The notes under the pieces: model-generated | What the model was told of the DNA's origin: nothing | The model's database searches: none | The model's input: only the letters and a program-made list of their open reading frames with translations | From: VRUE01 sp035318745 | Lineage (GTDB): Bacteria; Actinomycetota; Thermoleophilia; Solirubrobacterales; 70-9 | Length of the DNA stretch: 32,786 nt | Reading direction: 5' to 3' | Assembly (NCBI GenBank): GCA_035318745.1 | Contig: DATHEA010000025.1 | Coordinates: forward strand, 1-32,786 | Translations under genes and position numbers: made by a program | Shown here: positions 15,768 through 23,436 of the stretch, one piece after another | Layout of the letters: every line of letters begins with the position of its first letter | Position numbering within the stretch: position 1 is the first letter of the stretch

Positions 15768-16557
15768 CGATCGTCTGATGGCCCGCCGGCAACCCGCGGT
15801 CGTCGTAGCCCAGATCGCGCATGTGGTCGGTCAGCGGTTGAAGGTACGGGAGGACGCTGGGGTCGGCTTTCCATTTTCCCACCCGCGTCGTGTTGACGAC
15901 AATGTGCGCCAGGGGAAAGCCGAGGAACTCTTCCAGGCGCTGCAGTGTGGACTCCTGATCGAGGACAAAGTCCTCGTATCTGAGCAAAAAGAACCGCTTG
16001 GGGGTTGGCGTGGCCTTGACAATCTCGTACTGGTACTTCCATGATGCCACTCGCTGCTCGATTTGATCATCCGTGTTGGGGCAGGGGACGTCCCACTCCG
16101 CCAAGTCATCCGTCAGGTGGCTTCCAAGAAGGCAATCTCGGGGATCGCGAACGATGTGCACGTAGTAGGCCTCCGGGAGGAGGCGGGCTATCCATGGATA
16201 GGCGAGATTGGTCTCCGGCAGCTTCCACCCCTTTCGGGCTCTCCTGGCGTTGATCACGTCCTGCAGGTACTCCCTCGTCGCTGCGACGAAGCTCGCCTCG
16301 ATCGGCATCGAGTGGAGCTGGGTGAAATCCCATGAGAGGTCGCCGTTCCAGTGGACGTGGCGAGCAATCGTTCGACAGGCGTCATACATCCGATCCCCCG
16401 GTATCTTGTCTCCGGCCGCGTTGAGCCATTTGCCCAGGTAGACACCGCTTCCCAGCAGCGTGTGTGAGAGAACGCGAGTCCCGGAGTGGCCGCGACCGAT
16501 TACGACTATGAGCGAGCTGCCATCGTCCGTCACGGGAAAGTCGCCTGCCGATCGCAT
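15760..16557 (-). CDS. Sulfotransferase 4
   Basis: 265 residues. The PAPS loop is VVIGRGHSGTRVLSHTL (18-34), then GWKLPETNLAYPWI (110-123), and the 3'-phosphate motif VHIVRDPRDCLLGSHL (133-148). FFLLRYEDFVLDQESTLQRL follows, as in the Sulfotransfer_3 group. No membrane segment is seen. The gene sits 1 bp downstream of the LRR-fused sulfotransferase and overlaps the CgeB-like gene by up to 8 bp, so the four are read together. Its loop differs from those of the other five sulfotransferases here, so it is not a local duplicate. Confidence 0.85.
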   Translation of the reverse strand: MRSAGDFPVTDDGSSLIVVIGRGHSGTRVLSHTLLGSGVYLGKWLNAAGDKIPGDRMYDACRTIARHVHWNGDLSWDFTQLHSMPIEASFVAATREYLQDVINARRARKGWKLPETNLAYPWIARLLPEAYYVHIVRDPRDCLLGSHLTDDLAEWDVPCPNTDDQIEQRVASWKYQYEIVKATPTPKRFFLLRYEDFVLDQESTLQRLEEFLGFPLAHIVVNTTRVGKWKADPSVLPYLQPLTDHMRDLGYDDRGLPAGHQTIVD

Positions 16558-16558
16558 T

Positions 16559-18052
16559 CTAGGCCAAGACCATGAGTCCAGGAGTTTCGCTGCACAACCT
16601 CTGAGCCCTCTGGGGAGAGACCCCCGTTCCCAGCAGGCTTACACCTTTGAGGTGGGGAAGGGCTTCCAGATGTAGGGCCCCCGCGTCGGAGACGCCGGTT
16701 CTCGAGAGGTCCAGCTCACGAAGCTGTGTGAGCGAGCTCGCTATGACGCCGAGGAGGCCATCGTCGAGGCCCCTGCTGCCTGCCAGGCAGAGCGAGTCGA
16801 GCGCGCCCGCCGACAACGTTCTCAACGATTCAATCGAGGGGCCGCTCGCCGCCTGGCTGACACGCAGCTTCACGCTGGTACAGGCGGGGACGACGACCTC
16901 TCCGCGCGCCGGCCCGAGCTCCCGCCAGAAGGCTGTCTCTGCGTCCTCGTCGCTGCGCAGCAACAGCAGTCCCAGATCTTCCCCCTCGGTAAACCGGATC
17001 CGCCGCTCGCCGCTCGTCCCCGGCGAGAGTCGAATCGCCTTGCCGAGACACTCGCTGGGTGGGTATCCCGCCTCGGTCCTGATCTCGACCAGCTCTGAGT
17101 GCAGCAGCGCGCGCAAGCGGTCGCCTTCGCCTGGCTCCGCCTGCGACCCCTGGTCGCCGTCGGTGTAGAGATTTCCTCTCGGGCTCACCACGCCACTCTG
17201 CATCAACCCTGCGTCGTGGTCTCGTGCCACTGCGGCAATGCGCTCCCGCTCGACCATCCGACCATGGAGGGTGAGAATTCGCTCGAGCATATCGACAGTG
17301 TCGTTCCGCAGCGCCTCGTAGCGACAGACGAAATCGGCGCCGAGCGGGGAGTCCCGCCAAGCGATGTAGCTGCGAGCCGCTCTCGCCGCATTTCGCAACA
17401 GGTACTCCTCATCGGACTCGGTGTGGGCAACCTCGTGCCGGTAGCCCGGCTTCCGAAAGGTGACTGACAGCACCTGATCGCGTGGATCGCGCAGCAGGTA
17501 GACGACGAAGCACCGGGGGTCCCATTCCCGGTGCTGGGGGTCAATGACGCCCGACGCTGCATTGACTGCGCTTGCGTGGATCAGCGCCTCGTCGGAGAGC
17601 CCGGCTTGTGGGTGAGCGCTCAGCTTTCCGGTCTCCACCGGGCTGACGTAGAGGTGTGCGAGGTGGAGGCAGTCGACCAGATACCCCCGTGCCTTCGGCG
17701 GCATGTCTGCCATCGCCTCGACTAGCGCGGGCGGCAGGTAAACCTCGGTTGCGTAGAAGGCCGGCAGGAGCTCTGCCAGCATTTCCGCGAGCCACTGCGA
17801 GCCCGAACCGCCCAGTCCCATGACATAGAGCGGTGGCGGCCGGTCGACCGCTCGCGCAAGTGCGAGGGAAGCTATCCACTCGATCGCCGCGTCTGTGTCG
17901 AGCAGCTTGTCCTGCGTCGCCCCTTGCAGTGACAACCTTAGCTTCCGCACCTGGCGGTGATCGCCGCCGCCCGGCGCCGGGGGCCAGTACCGGTCCGTCC
18001 GACGGACGTAATCTTCGAAGAGCGATTGTGCCGGCGCATAGTCCACTGTCAC
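16559..18052 (-). CDS. Sulfotransferase 5 fused to a leucine-rich-repeat tail
   Basis: 497 residues, GTG start at 18052. A sulfotransferase domain occupies about 70-335: PAPS loop YVMGLGGSGSQWLAEML (76-92), 3'-phosphate motif VVYLLRDPRDQVLSVTF (183-199), then CRYEALRNDTVDMLERIL. Residues about 336-402 are a linker with beta-strand character (GERRIRFTEGEDLGLLLL). From about 403 to the end are leucine-rich repeats: SLRTLSAGALDSLCLAG, LRELDLSRTGVSDAGALHL, LKGVSLLGTGVS. The LRR form resembles the bacterial cysteine-free, RNI-like type. The fusion is unusual; the LRR could dock acceptor or partner proteins. Flanks are 1-bp gaps on both sides. Confidence 0.8.
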   Translation of the reverse strand: MTVDYAPAQSLFEDYVRRTDRYWPPAPGGGDHRQVRKLRLSLQGATQDKLLDTDAAIEWIASLALARAVDRPPPLYVMGLGGSGSQWLAEMLAELLPAFYATEVYLPPALVEAMADMPPKARGYLVDCLHLAHLYVSPVETGKLSAHPQAGLSDEALIHASAVNAASGVIDPQHREWDPRCFVVYLLRDPRDQVLSVTFRKPGYRHEVAHTESDEEYLLRNAARAARSYIAWRDSPLGADFVCRYEALRNDTVDMLERILTLHGRMVERERIAAVARDHDAGLMQSGVVSPRGNLYTDGDQGSQAEPGEGDRLRALLHSELVEIRTEAGYPPSECLGKAIRLSPGTSGERRIRFTEGEDLGLLLLRSDEDAETAFWRELGPARGEVVVPACTSVKLRVSQAASGPSIESLRTLSAGALDSLCLAGSRGLDDGLLGVIASSLTQLRELDLSRTGVSDAGALHLEALPHLKGVSLLGTGVSPQRAQRLCSETPGLMVLA

Positions 18053-18053
18053 G

Positions 18054-18857
18054 TCAGGCGCCGAGCGTAATGCCGGTCGGCTGGGCGCCCACGGCCTGCT
18101 CGTGCGCGGTCGGGGGGATGCGGTTCACCATGTTCCCCTCGTGCACGACGATCAGCCAAGCGGGCATCGACTCGTCCTGGTGCGTCGGGTAGTGCTGGTG
18201 CATGCGACTGTGCCCGCCGGTGTGCCCGGTCCGCAGGGTCTCGAGCCGCTGACGATCGGCATAGCGTTTGCGCAGCCCCTCGTGTGCGGCGGCGAGGACC
18301 GTCTCCGGTTCGCTTTGGCGCGGGCGCTCGAACAGTGAATGGAACGGGCTGTTGGGCATCCAGTCCCGGTACAGCCGCGGCCCCTCACGGGTGTCCAGTC
18401 GGTACCCTCGCGGGCAGTTCACCAGCAGGCGGACGTGGCCGGATTGGTGGAAAGGTGCGGCGTATGTCTGAATGAGCTCCACGTAGCGGGCGGCGATCGC
18501 GTCGTCGCTGTCGAGCCGGGTGGTGATCAGCACGTCGGTCTCGGGCTTCACCATCGACCTGACGACGTCGAGTGGGCCGCTCGTACCGCTGGTAAGCGCA
18601 ACCTCGAACGTGGAGAGCCGGCGCTCCTCGCTGTGAAGCTGTTCCAGGACCTCTGAGTCGGTTGACTCATCGCAGAAGAGCAGCCAGGTGAAGGAGCTGA
18701 CGGTCTGCGCGGCCACCGAAGGGAGGGTGTACTTTCGCAGTAGTCCGAGGCGGTAGTCGAGCCACTCGCGCGTCAGCGGATTTCTGCTCGTCCGCAGCGA
18801 GAAGCGCGTCTCGATCAGATGTTGGATCTTCGGCGTCGTGGTCGGCGGCGATTCCAT
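18054..18857 (-). CDS. Putative rhamnosyltransferase-family glycosyltransferase (copy 2)
   Basis: 267 residues, ATG start. Same block order as the gene at 13913: HLIETRFSL, LRKYTLPSVAAQTVSSFTWL, CDESTD, TTRLDSDDAI (112-121), NSPFHSLFERPR, HQHYPTHQDESMPAWL and HEGNMVNRI. Nearly identical strings such as HQHYPTHQDESMPAWL in both copies show recent common origin or strong constraint, while the N-terminal third differs more. It is likely to transfer a sugar to a glycan acceptor in the cytoplasm; donor and acceptor are unknown. It lies 1 bp from both neighbours in the six-gene unit. Confidence 0.75.
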   Translation of the reverse strand: MESPPTTTPKIQHLIETRFSLRTSRNPLTREWLDYRLGLLRKYTLPSVAAQTVSSFTWLLFCDESTDSEVLEQLHSEERRLSTFEVALTSGTSGPLDVVRSMVKPETDVLITTRLDSDDAIAARYVELIQTYAAPFHQSGHVRLLVNCPRGYRLDTREGPRLYRDWMPNSPFHSLFERPRQSEPETVLAAAHEGLRKRYADRQRLETLRTGHTGGHSRMHQHYPTHQDESMPAWLIVVHEGNMVNRIPPTAHEQAVGAQPTGITLGA

Positions 18858-18858
18858 C

Positions 18859-19854
18859 TCAGACGGCTACCGGTTCGACCGCGTCGTAGACGACGCTGTA
18901 GCGGGCGGCGGAGGCGAGGGTCGCGACACGGTGCGCGTAGGTGTGGTTGTTGGCGACGATTCGCCCCATGTGTCCGACTACCTCTATGCGATATTGCTCG
19001 TCGTCGAGAAGCCGGTCGAGCTCCTCCACGGTTATTTCGCCGTCATGCACGATTGGGACCATGTTTCGCCACGTGCCCTCGGCGACTTTGCCGACGGCCA
19101 TCTCGTGGATGGTGACGAAGTCGTGGGGGGTGAGGACTGCGGCCCCGCATGCGGCTGCGTCGAAGACCACGGCGGGGACGAACGTGGAAGAGCCGACGAC
19201 CGGGTCGGCGCCGATTACGACCTTTGCGCGGCGCATCGCCGCCCGCGGATCCCGCGGCTCGCCGGTGTCGACGCACTCCTGCAGGTCGCCGGGCAGACCG
19301 TCGAGGTCCGCGACCGGCACGATCCGCAAGCCGCGTTGCGAGGCCCCCCGCAGGACCGAGGCAAGCCGCTCCTGCCAGTCCGCCGGCCAGTCGCGGCTCC
19401 AGCCGCCAAGCCACACCACCGGATCGGACCTGTCCCCCGCGGCTCCGTCGATCGGCAGGGCAGTCGCCGGCCAGAGGGTCGTCGGCTCAGCCGCCTTCGC
19501 GGCTTCCAGCTCCGGAACCTGCCAACGCTCGGCGGCCAGGACCTGGTCGAAGCGCCCGCAGCGAGCGAGCAGCCGCGGGCCGGTCGGGCTGGAGGTGAAC
19601 CAGAGCAGGCGCGGGATGCCGGCCCCCTCGCAGGCCTCGAGGAGGCGGTCGAGCTCGGTCTCCCACCTCGCTTCGGCTGCGTTGTTGCCCTCGACGAGCA
19701 GGAAGCTTGCGTGGGCGTCCTGGAGGCGCTCGTGCCAGTCAGCGGGGTGGAGCACGTTGACCTCACACACGGTGCGTAGTGAGGCGGCCAGCTCGTCGCT
19801 CCCCGCCAGCCACACCGACAGCTCGCGCAGGCAGCGTGGCCGCTCGATGGGCAT
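18859..19854 (-). CDS. CgeB-like glycosyltransferase (copy 2)
   Basis: 331 residues, shorter than copy 1 at 14685 mainly at the N-terminus and in the C-terminal region after the nucleotide-binding motif. Shared blocks are FLLVEGNN, AGIPRLLWFTSSPTGPRLL, LWPATALPI, VVWLGGWSRDW, DPVVGSSTFVPAVVFDA and CGAAVLTPHDF. It is the first gene of the minus-strand unit that runs to 13913. On its own strand a TAGGAT box ends 6 nt before the ATG with no Shine-Dalgarno, suggesting a leaderless message. It is probably a retaining GT-B glycosyltransferase of unknown sugar specificity. Confidence 0.7.
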   Translation of the reverse strand: MPIERPRCLRELSVWLAGSDELAASLRTVCEVNVLHPADWHERLQDAHASFLLVEGNNAAEARWETELDRLLEACEGAGIPRLLWFTSSPTGPRLLARCGRFDQVLAAERWQVPELEAAKAAEPTTLWPATALPIDGAAGDRSDPVVWLGGWSRDWPADWQERLASVLRGASQRGLRIVPVADLDGLPGDLQECVDTGEPRDPRAAMRRAKVVIGADPVVGSSTFVPAVVFDAAACGAAVLTPHDFVTIHEMAVGKVAEGTWRNMVPIVHDGEITVEELDRLLDDEQYRIEVVGHMGRIVANNHTYAHRVATLASAARYSVVYDAVEPVAV

Positions 19855-19860
19855 ACAACT

Positions 19861-19866
19861 ATCCTA
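19861..19866 (-). promoter_or_regulatory. Predicted -10 box (TAGGAT) of the six-gene unit
   Basis: On the minus strand TAGGAT ends 6 nt before the ATG at 19854. The 47-bp divergent gap also holds AAACG-CT-CGTTT (about 19876-19887), a short inverted repeat that could be an operator, though it is too short to be convincing. The plus-strand gene at 19902 has no good TANNNT box. Confidence 0.45.
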
Positions 19867-19901
19867 GTGGTTTGGAAACGCTCGTTTTCAGTCTGTAGAC
19901 G

Positions 19902-21020
19902 ATGAGAGTCCTCACTATAGGGTCGCTCCCGCCGGAGTGGGGAGGCCCGGAACGGGGCGGGGTCGCGACGTTCCACGCTTCCCTGTTGACCGGGCTCCTG
20001 GGACACCGGGCGGATGTCGAGGTCGTCGGCGCGATGCCGCCGTCGCCACTCGATCGCGAGGTGCCGGTGCCGATCTTTGTCCGCCCCGAGGCGGTTAGCC
20101 GCGCGGACTTCTACGCGAACCTGCTTGAGCGGATGCAGCCGGACGTCGTGCTGATGAACCACATCGCCCACACCGTCGGCGTGACCCATGCGCGCCTGCG
20201 ACCGCCGGTGCCGGCGGTCGGCGTCGTTCACTCTTGGCACAGCGTCACCTTCGCGCCAGGGGAGGAAGAGAGGGGGCGCGCCTGGGCGGTCACGCAGGAG
20301 GCGATGGGCGGGCTCGGCGCCCTGGTTGCGCCCTCGCATCACGCGCTCGCCGAGGGCCGCGACCTCAGCTTTCACTACCCGGCGATCGCCAGCGTGATCC
20401 ACAACCCGTTGCCGCCTCTGTATATGGATGAGGAGATCGACGCGAACGCGCACAGGCGCCACGGCGTCCTCTACCTCGGTGGGCTGATCCCGCGAAAGGA
20501 CCCCGTCGCCCTGCTCGAAGCTGCGGCGCTGCTCCCGGCGCTTGACGTGACTCTCGTCGGCCAGGGGCAGCTGGAGGAGGCGCTGCGCTCGCAGATCGAG
20601 GCGCGCGACCTCGGCGGGCGGGTCAGGCTTGCCGGCGCGCTGCCAGGGGCGGGCCACCTAGCTCAGGTGCGCGATCTGCTGCTGCGCGCGCAGGCGCTGT
20701 GTCTGCCCAGCCGCAGCGAGTCGTTCGGTCTGGTCTTCGCCGAGGCGCTCGCCTGCGGCACGCCGATCGTCGGCTTCGGCCCGACCGTTCGCGAGATACG
20801 TGAGACGATGGGGATCGAGGTCGGCGAGCCACTGGATCGGAGCACTCCCGTGGAGATCTCCGCGGCGATCGAAAGGGCGCTCGCGGCGACCTGGGACCGG
20901 CAGGAGCTTCGTCGCGCCACGCTCGAGGCGTTCGGCCTGCCACGAGTGACCGACCGGTACCTCGAGCTGTTCTCACGGGTCGCCAGCCGGCAGGCAGCTG
21001 GCAGCCATGGTCAGCCATGA
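19902..21020 (+). CDS. GT4-family glycosyltransferase
   Basis: 372 residues with the two Rossmann halves of a GT-B enzyme. The N-terminal domain starts MRVLTIGSLPPEWGGPERGG with the glycine-rich loop. The C-terminal domain has VLYLGGLIPRKDPVALLEAA, the VTLVGQGQLEEALR strand, and the donor-binding SRSESFGLVFAEALACGTPI (about 268-287) with its E-x7-E pair. The enzyme is soluble or peripheral and would add a sugar with retention to a growing lipid-linked glycan. It overlaps the next sulfotransferase by 4 bp (ATGA). Confidence 0.88.
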   Translation: MRVLTIGSLPPEWGGPERGGVATFHASLLTGLLGHRADVEVVGAMPPSPLDREVPVPIFVRPEAVSRADFYANLLERMQPDVVLMNHIAHTVGVTHARLRPPVPAVGVVHSWHSVTFAPGEEERGRAWAVTQEAMGGLGALVAPSHHALAEGRDLSFHYPAIASVIHNPLPPLYMDEEIDANAHRRHGVLYLGGLIPRKDPVALLEAAALLPALDVTLVGQGQLEEALRSQIEARDLGGRVRLAGALPGAGHLAQVRDLLLRAQALCLPSRSESFGLVFAEALACGTPIVGFGPTVREIRETMGIEVGEPLDRSTPVEISAAIERALAATWDRQELRRATLEAFGLPRVTDRYLELFSRVASRQAAGSHGQP

Positions 21021-21883
21021 GCGTCGACGCCAGCGCGGCAACGGTCGTCTGCGTGCTTGGCACGTCGCGTGCAGGCACCTCTCTGACGACGCGCGTGCTG
21101 AACCTGGCGGGCGTCTACCTGGGTCCCGAGGAGGAGCTGCTGCAGAGGCCCGGCGAGGTAAATCCGAAAGGCTTCTGGGAGCACTACCGCATCATGCGGT
21201 TGAACGAACGGATCTTGCGGGCGTTCGGCGGCAGCTGGCGCGAGCCGCCCGAGCTGCCGGCGGGCTGGGAGCGCTCGGAGAAGCTCGATGCCGAGCGAGA
21301 CGAGGCTCGGACCCTGCTCGCTGAGAGCTTCGGCGAGCGCCGGCTCTGGGGATGGAAGGATCCGCGCAACAGCCTCACCCTGCCGTTCTGGCAGGCCCTG
21401 TTGCCAGGCATGCGCTACGTGGTCTGCTTGCGCAACCCGCTCGACGTCGCGGCATCGCTGCAGCGCCGCGACGGGCTGCCGCACGAGCAGGCTGTCGACC
21501 TCTGGATGGTGTACGTCGCCCGCGCGCTGGTCAATACCTCGGGCGGACCGCGGCTGCTGCTGCCTTATGAGAGCCACTTCGCCGATCCGCAGGGCACGGC
21601 CAAGCGCCTCGCGGCCTTTGCTGGCCAGGGGCAGGCATTCGACGACGCCGACTCACGACGGCTCCTGGCCGAGACCGTCGACGAAGGGCTCTGGCGCCAT
21701 CGCACCGCTGCGGAAGATGTGGTGGCCGACGTTCGCCTGCCGCTGCCGGCGGCCTCCCTTCACCTGATCACCGAGTTACTTGCAGCTGGGGAAGGCAGGT
21801 GGATCGATGGCGAGGAGGCCGAGGTCGTGGCGGCTGTGAACCGGCTTGCCGCACGCCTACTCGACTTCCGCCGCGCTGGATGA
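21017..21883 (+). CDS. Sulfotransferase 6
   Basis: 288 residues. The PAPS loop is VCVLGTSRAGTSLTTRVL (11-28), with NPKGFWEH (49-56), WGWKDPRNSLTLPFW (111-125) and the 3'-phosphate motif VVCLRNPLDVAASLQRR (135-151). The GWKDPR block is typical of a bacterial sulfotransferase group found in glycosyltransferase clusters, and in some cases fused to them. A coupled start (ATGA) after the GT4 gene suggests that the two act on the same sugar. The acceptor is unknown. The gene ends 71 bp before the convergent RES toxin. Confidence 0.85.
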   Translation: MSVDASAATVVCVLGTSRAGTSLTTRVLNLAGVYLGPEEELLQRPGEVNPKGFWEHYRIMRLNERILRAFGGSWREPPELPAGWERSEKLDAERDEARTLLAESFGERRLWGWKDPRNSLTLPFWQALLPGMRYVVCLRNPLDVAASLQRRDGLPHEQAVDLWMVYVARALVNTSGGPRLLLPYESHFADPQGTAKRLAAFAGQGQAFDDADSRRLLAETVDEGLWRHRTAAEDVVADVRLPLPAASLHLITELLAAGEGRWIDGEEAEVVAAVNRLAARLLDFRRAG

Positions 21884-21954
21884 ACTTCCTTGCCGGCCTT
21901 CGCCATGTTGACGTTGTGGCCGCCGGACGATGTTCGCCGCCGCCAACGTCGCTC

Positions 21955-22608
21955 TCAGCCTTCGAAATCGAAACCGGCGTACGCGCAAGCCCGCCGAACA
22001 AGATCGATGCCGGGCTCGCTATCGAGCGGCGTAATCGGACCGTCTTCCTGGAGGCGGGCTGCTGGGTCTAGCGGACCCTCCCAGAGGAGGACAGCGCGCT
22101 CCGAGTCGTTCTGGCGGGAAGTCCAGACGATGCCCGCCACGTCCACCGGACAGTCGTATATTGCCTGCGCCCATTCAGCGGTATATGGGTAATCGAGCGG
22201 CTCGGCATCGACTAGCTCGGAGCGGAGGACACCCAGCCGGGTGAGGCCTTGTCCGTGGAGGCGCGCCAACGGGATGTCGCGATCGGACACCAATGTGGCC
22301 ATCTCAACTCCGGCCACTTCCTTGCGATAAAGACGCGGCCACTCATCCTGTGCGAGAGAGTCAACGCCACGTAGGAGAACCTCGGCCATTGCGGTCTCCT
22401 GGTCGGCTGCGGCGTAGGCGGTGGGAACCACTTGGCCCGTACGGTCAAAAACAGGCCGAAAACGGGCAGAAATGGAAGTGGAGTTAAAGCTCAGAGGCCC
22501 CCAATCGCGATGGTAGATGCGGACGAATGGCTTGCCCGCCGGCCATGCATCGACTGCGGGGTCCAGGTCGCTTGCGGCCGGGACGATGGGGCGAGCCCTA
22601 GGGTTCAA
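21955..22608 (-). CDS. RES-domain toxin
   Basis: 217 residues. The RES domain (about 28-190) shows R30 in FVRIYHRDWGP, the PLSFNSTSISARFRP block (38-52), Y65 in TAYAAADQETAMAEVLL with E71, and a late AIYDCPVDVAGIVWTSRQND. Characterised RES toxins degrade NAD+, stopping growth. The gene overlaps the upstream antitoxin by 4 bp (ATGA) and is second in the pair, the usual order. It sits in the middle of the glycan island and faces a sulfotransferase gene across a 71-bp gap. Confidence 0.85.
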   Translation of the reverse strand: MNPRARPIVPAASDLDPAVDAWPAGKPFVRIYHRDWGPLSFNSTSISARFRPVFDRTGQVVPTAYAAADQETAMAEVLLRGVDSLAQDEWPRLYRKEVAGVEMATLVSDRDIPLARLHGQGLTRLGVLRSELVDAEPLDYPYTAEWAQAIYDCPVDVAGIVWTSRQNDSERAVLLWEGPLDPAARLQEDGPITPLDSEPGIDLVRRACAYAGFDFEG

Positions 22609-23372
22609 AGAGGGGAAGGCTCCGCCAGGCGAGCAGCGGCGCTGGCAACCGCCTCGGGATTCTCTTGCATGGCATCAACGGGGCGAAGGCCCTCAAGCCA
22701 GTCGTTGCCAGCCACCCACCAGAGAGCAACCTCCCAGTCACTCATCTCTGCTCGCGGCAATGCCGCGAGAGCTGAGGCGACAATTGGCCTGGGTGCAAAG
22801 GTCTCAGGGTCGAACTGGAAACCAGGGTAGAGCCGTTGTCCTCGTAGCTCAACTGCGAAAACCTTTCCCTCGCTGCGCCAGCGGTTAGCGAGGGCATGGC
22901 GATTTTTGGCACGAGAACGATTGTCAGCGATCTGCTCGCTCGTATAGGCCCCGAACTCTTGCAAGTAAGACCAGCGAGCCTCCGACTCGCGCCGGGCCAG
23001 CAGCGCTTGGGCCGGACTGGGGACCGGAGAGTCTGGGAGAAACCGCTCGGCCAATTTGTCGGTCGAGAGGCGCGTTGAGCGCCTTTCTAAAACCGGAGAG
23101 GCATCATGTCGAACAACGAAGACATCAAAGTCCCCGCTTCTAGTCTTCGCTCGATCCAGTGCCTGCTTGAGCGGCTGAACAACTTCCTTTGCTAGCTCCT
23201 TCGTCGATTCGTCAGTTGAAACCCGTGCGCCGAAGATCACCTCGCAGTTCTCCTCTGAAAGACGGACGAGCTTCGTCTTAACCTTCGGGATGTCCAGCAG
23301 GCGATAGCCGGTGTTGAGATTGCCTTTGCTCTTTCCGGAAGTGATACGAGGTAGTTCTGCCTTTCTGCTCAT
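22605..23372 (-). CDS. RES-partner antitoxin with long N-terminal extension
   Basis: 255 residues. The C-terminal two-thirds (about 120-255) match the antitoxins that accompany RES toxins in actinobacteria: a DNA-binding-like part (AYTSEQIADNRSRAKNRHAL, then FAVELRGQRLYPGFQFD), then RPIVASALAALP, DWEVALWWVAGNDWL and RPVDAM. The first 120 residues (with VVQPLKQALDRAKTRSGDFD and FVVRHDASPVLERRS) are not part of the usual short antitoxin, and I do not recognise them. It is the first gene of the pair. A TATCAT box ends 10 nt before the ATG, with GAGGT between. Confidence 0.7.
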   Translation of the reverse strand: MSRKAELPRITSGKSKGNLNTGYRLLDIPKVKTKLVRLSEENCEVIFGARVSTDESTKELAKEVVQPLKQALDRAKTRSGDFDVFVVRHDASPVLERRSTRLSTDKLAERFLPDSPVPSPAQALLARRESEARWSYLQEFGAYTSEQIADNRSRAKNRHALANRWRSEGKVFAVELRGQRLYPGFQFDPETFAPRPIVASALAALPRAEMSDWEVALWWVAGNDWLEGLRPVDAMQENPEAVASAAARLAEPSPL

Positions 23373-23382
23373 TTACCTCATA

Positions 23383-23388
23383 ATGATA
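23383..23388 (-). promoter_or_regulatory. Predicted -10 box (TATCAT) of the RES toxin-antitoxin pair
   Basis: On the minus strand TATCAT ends 10 nt before the antitoxin ATG, and GAGGT between them could serve as a ribosome binding site. A small hairpin (GCCCA-AAAGA-TGGGC, about 23408-23422) lies just upstream and might take part in autoregulation. Confidence 0.4.
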
Positions 23389-23436
23389 GCCCACCACCCG
23401 GCGCCAAGCCCAAAAGATGGGCGAGGGGGAACCTAG

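Noticed and set aside
14974..16044. 356-codon plus-strand open frame
   Set aside because: It runs antisense across two recognised genes (CgeB-like and sulfotransferase 4) and its product is Ser/Arg-rich low complexity.
19215..20657. 480-codon minus-strand open frame
   Set aside because: It is antisense to the GT4 gene and then out of frame within the CgeB-like gene; no motif is seen.
21910..21950. GACGTTG / CAACGTC inverted repeat between convergent genes as a terminator
   Set aside because: The 7-bp arms are 27 nt apart with no T-run on either strand; a terminator is possible but not supported.
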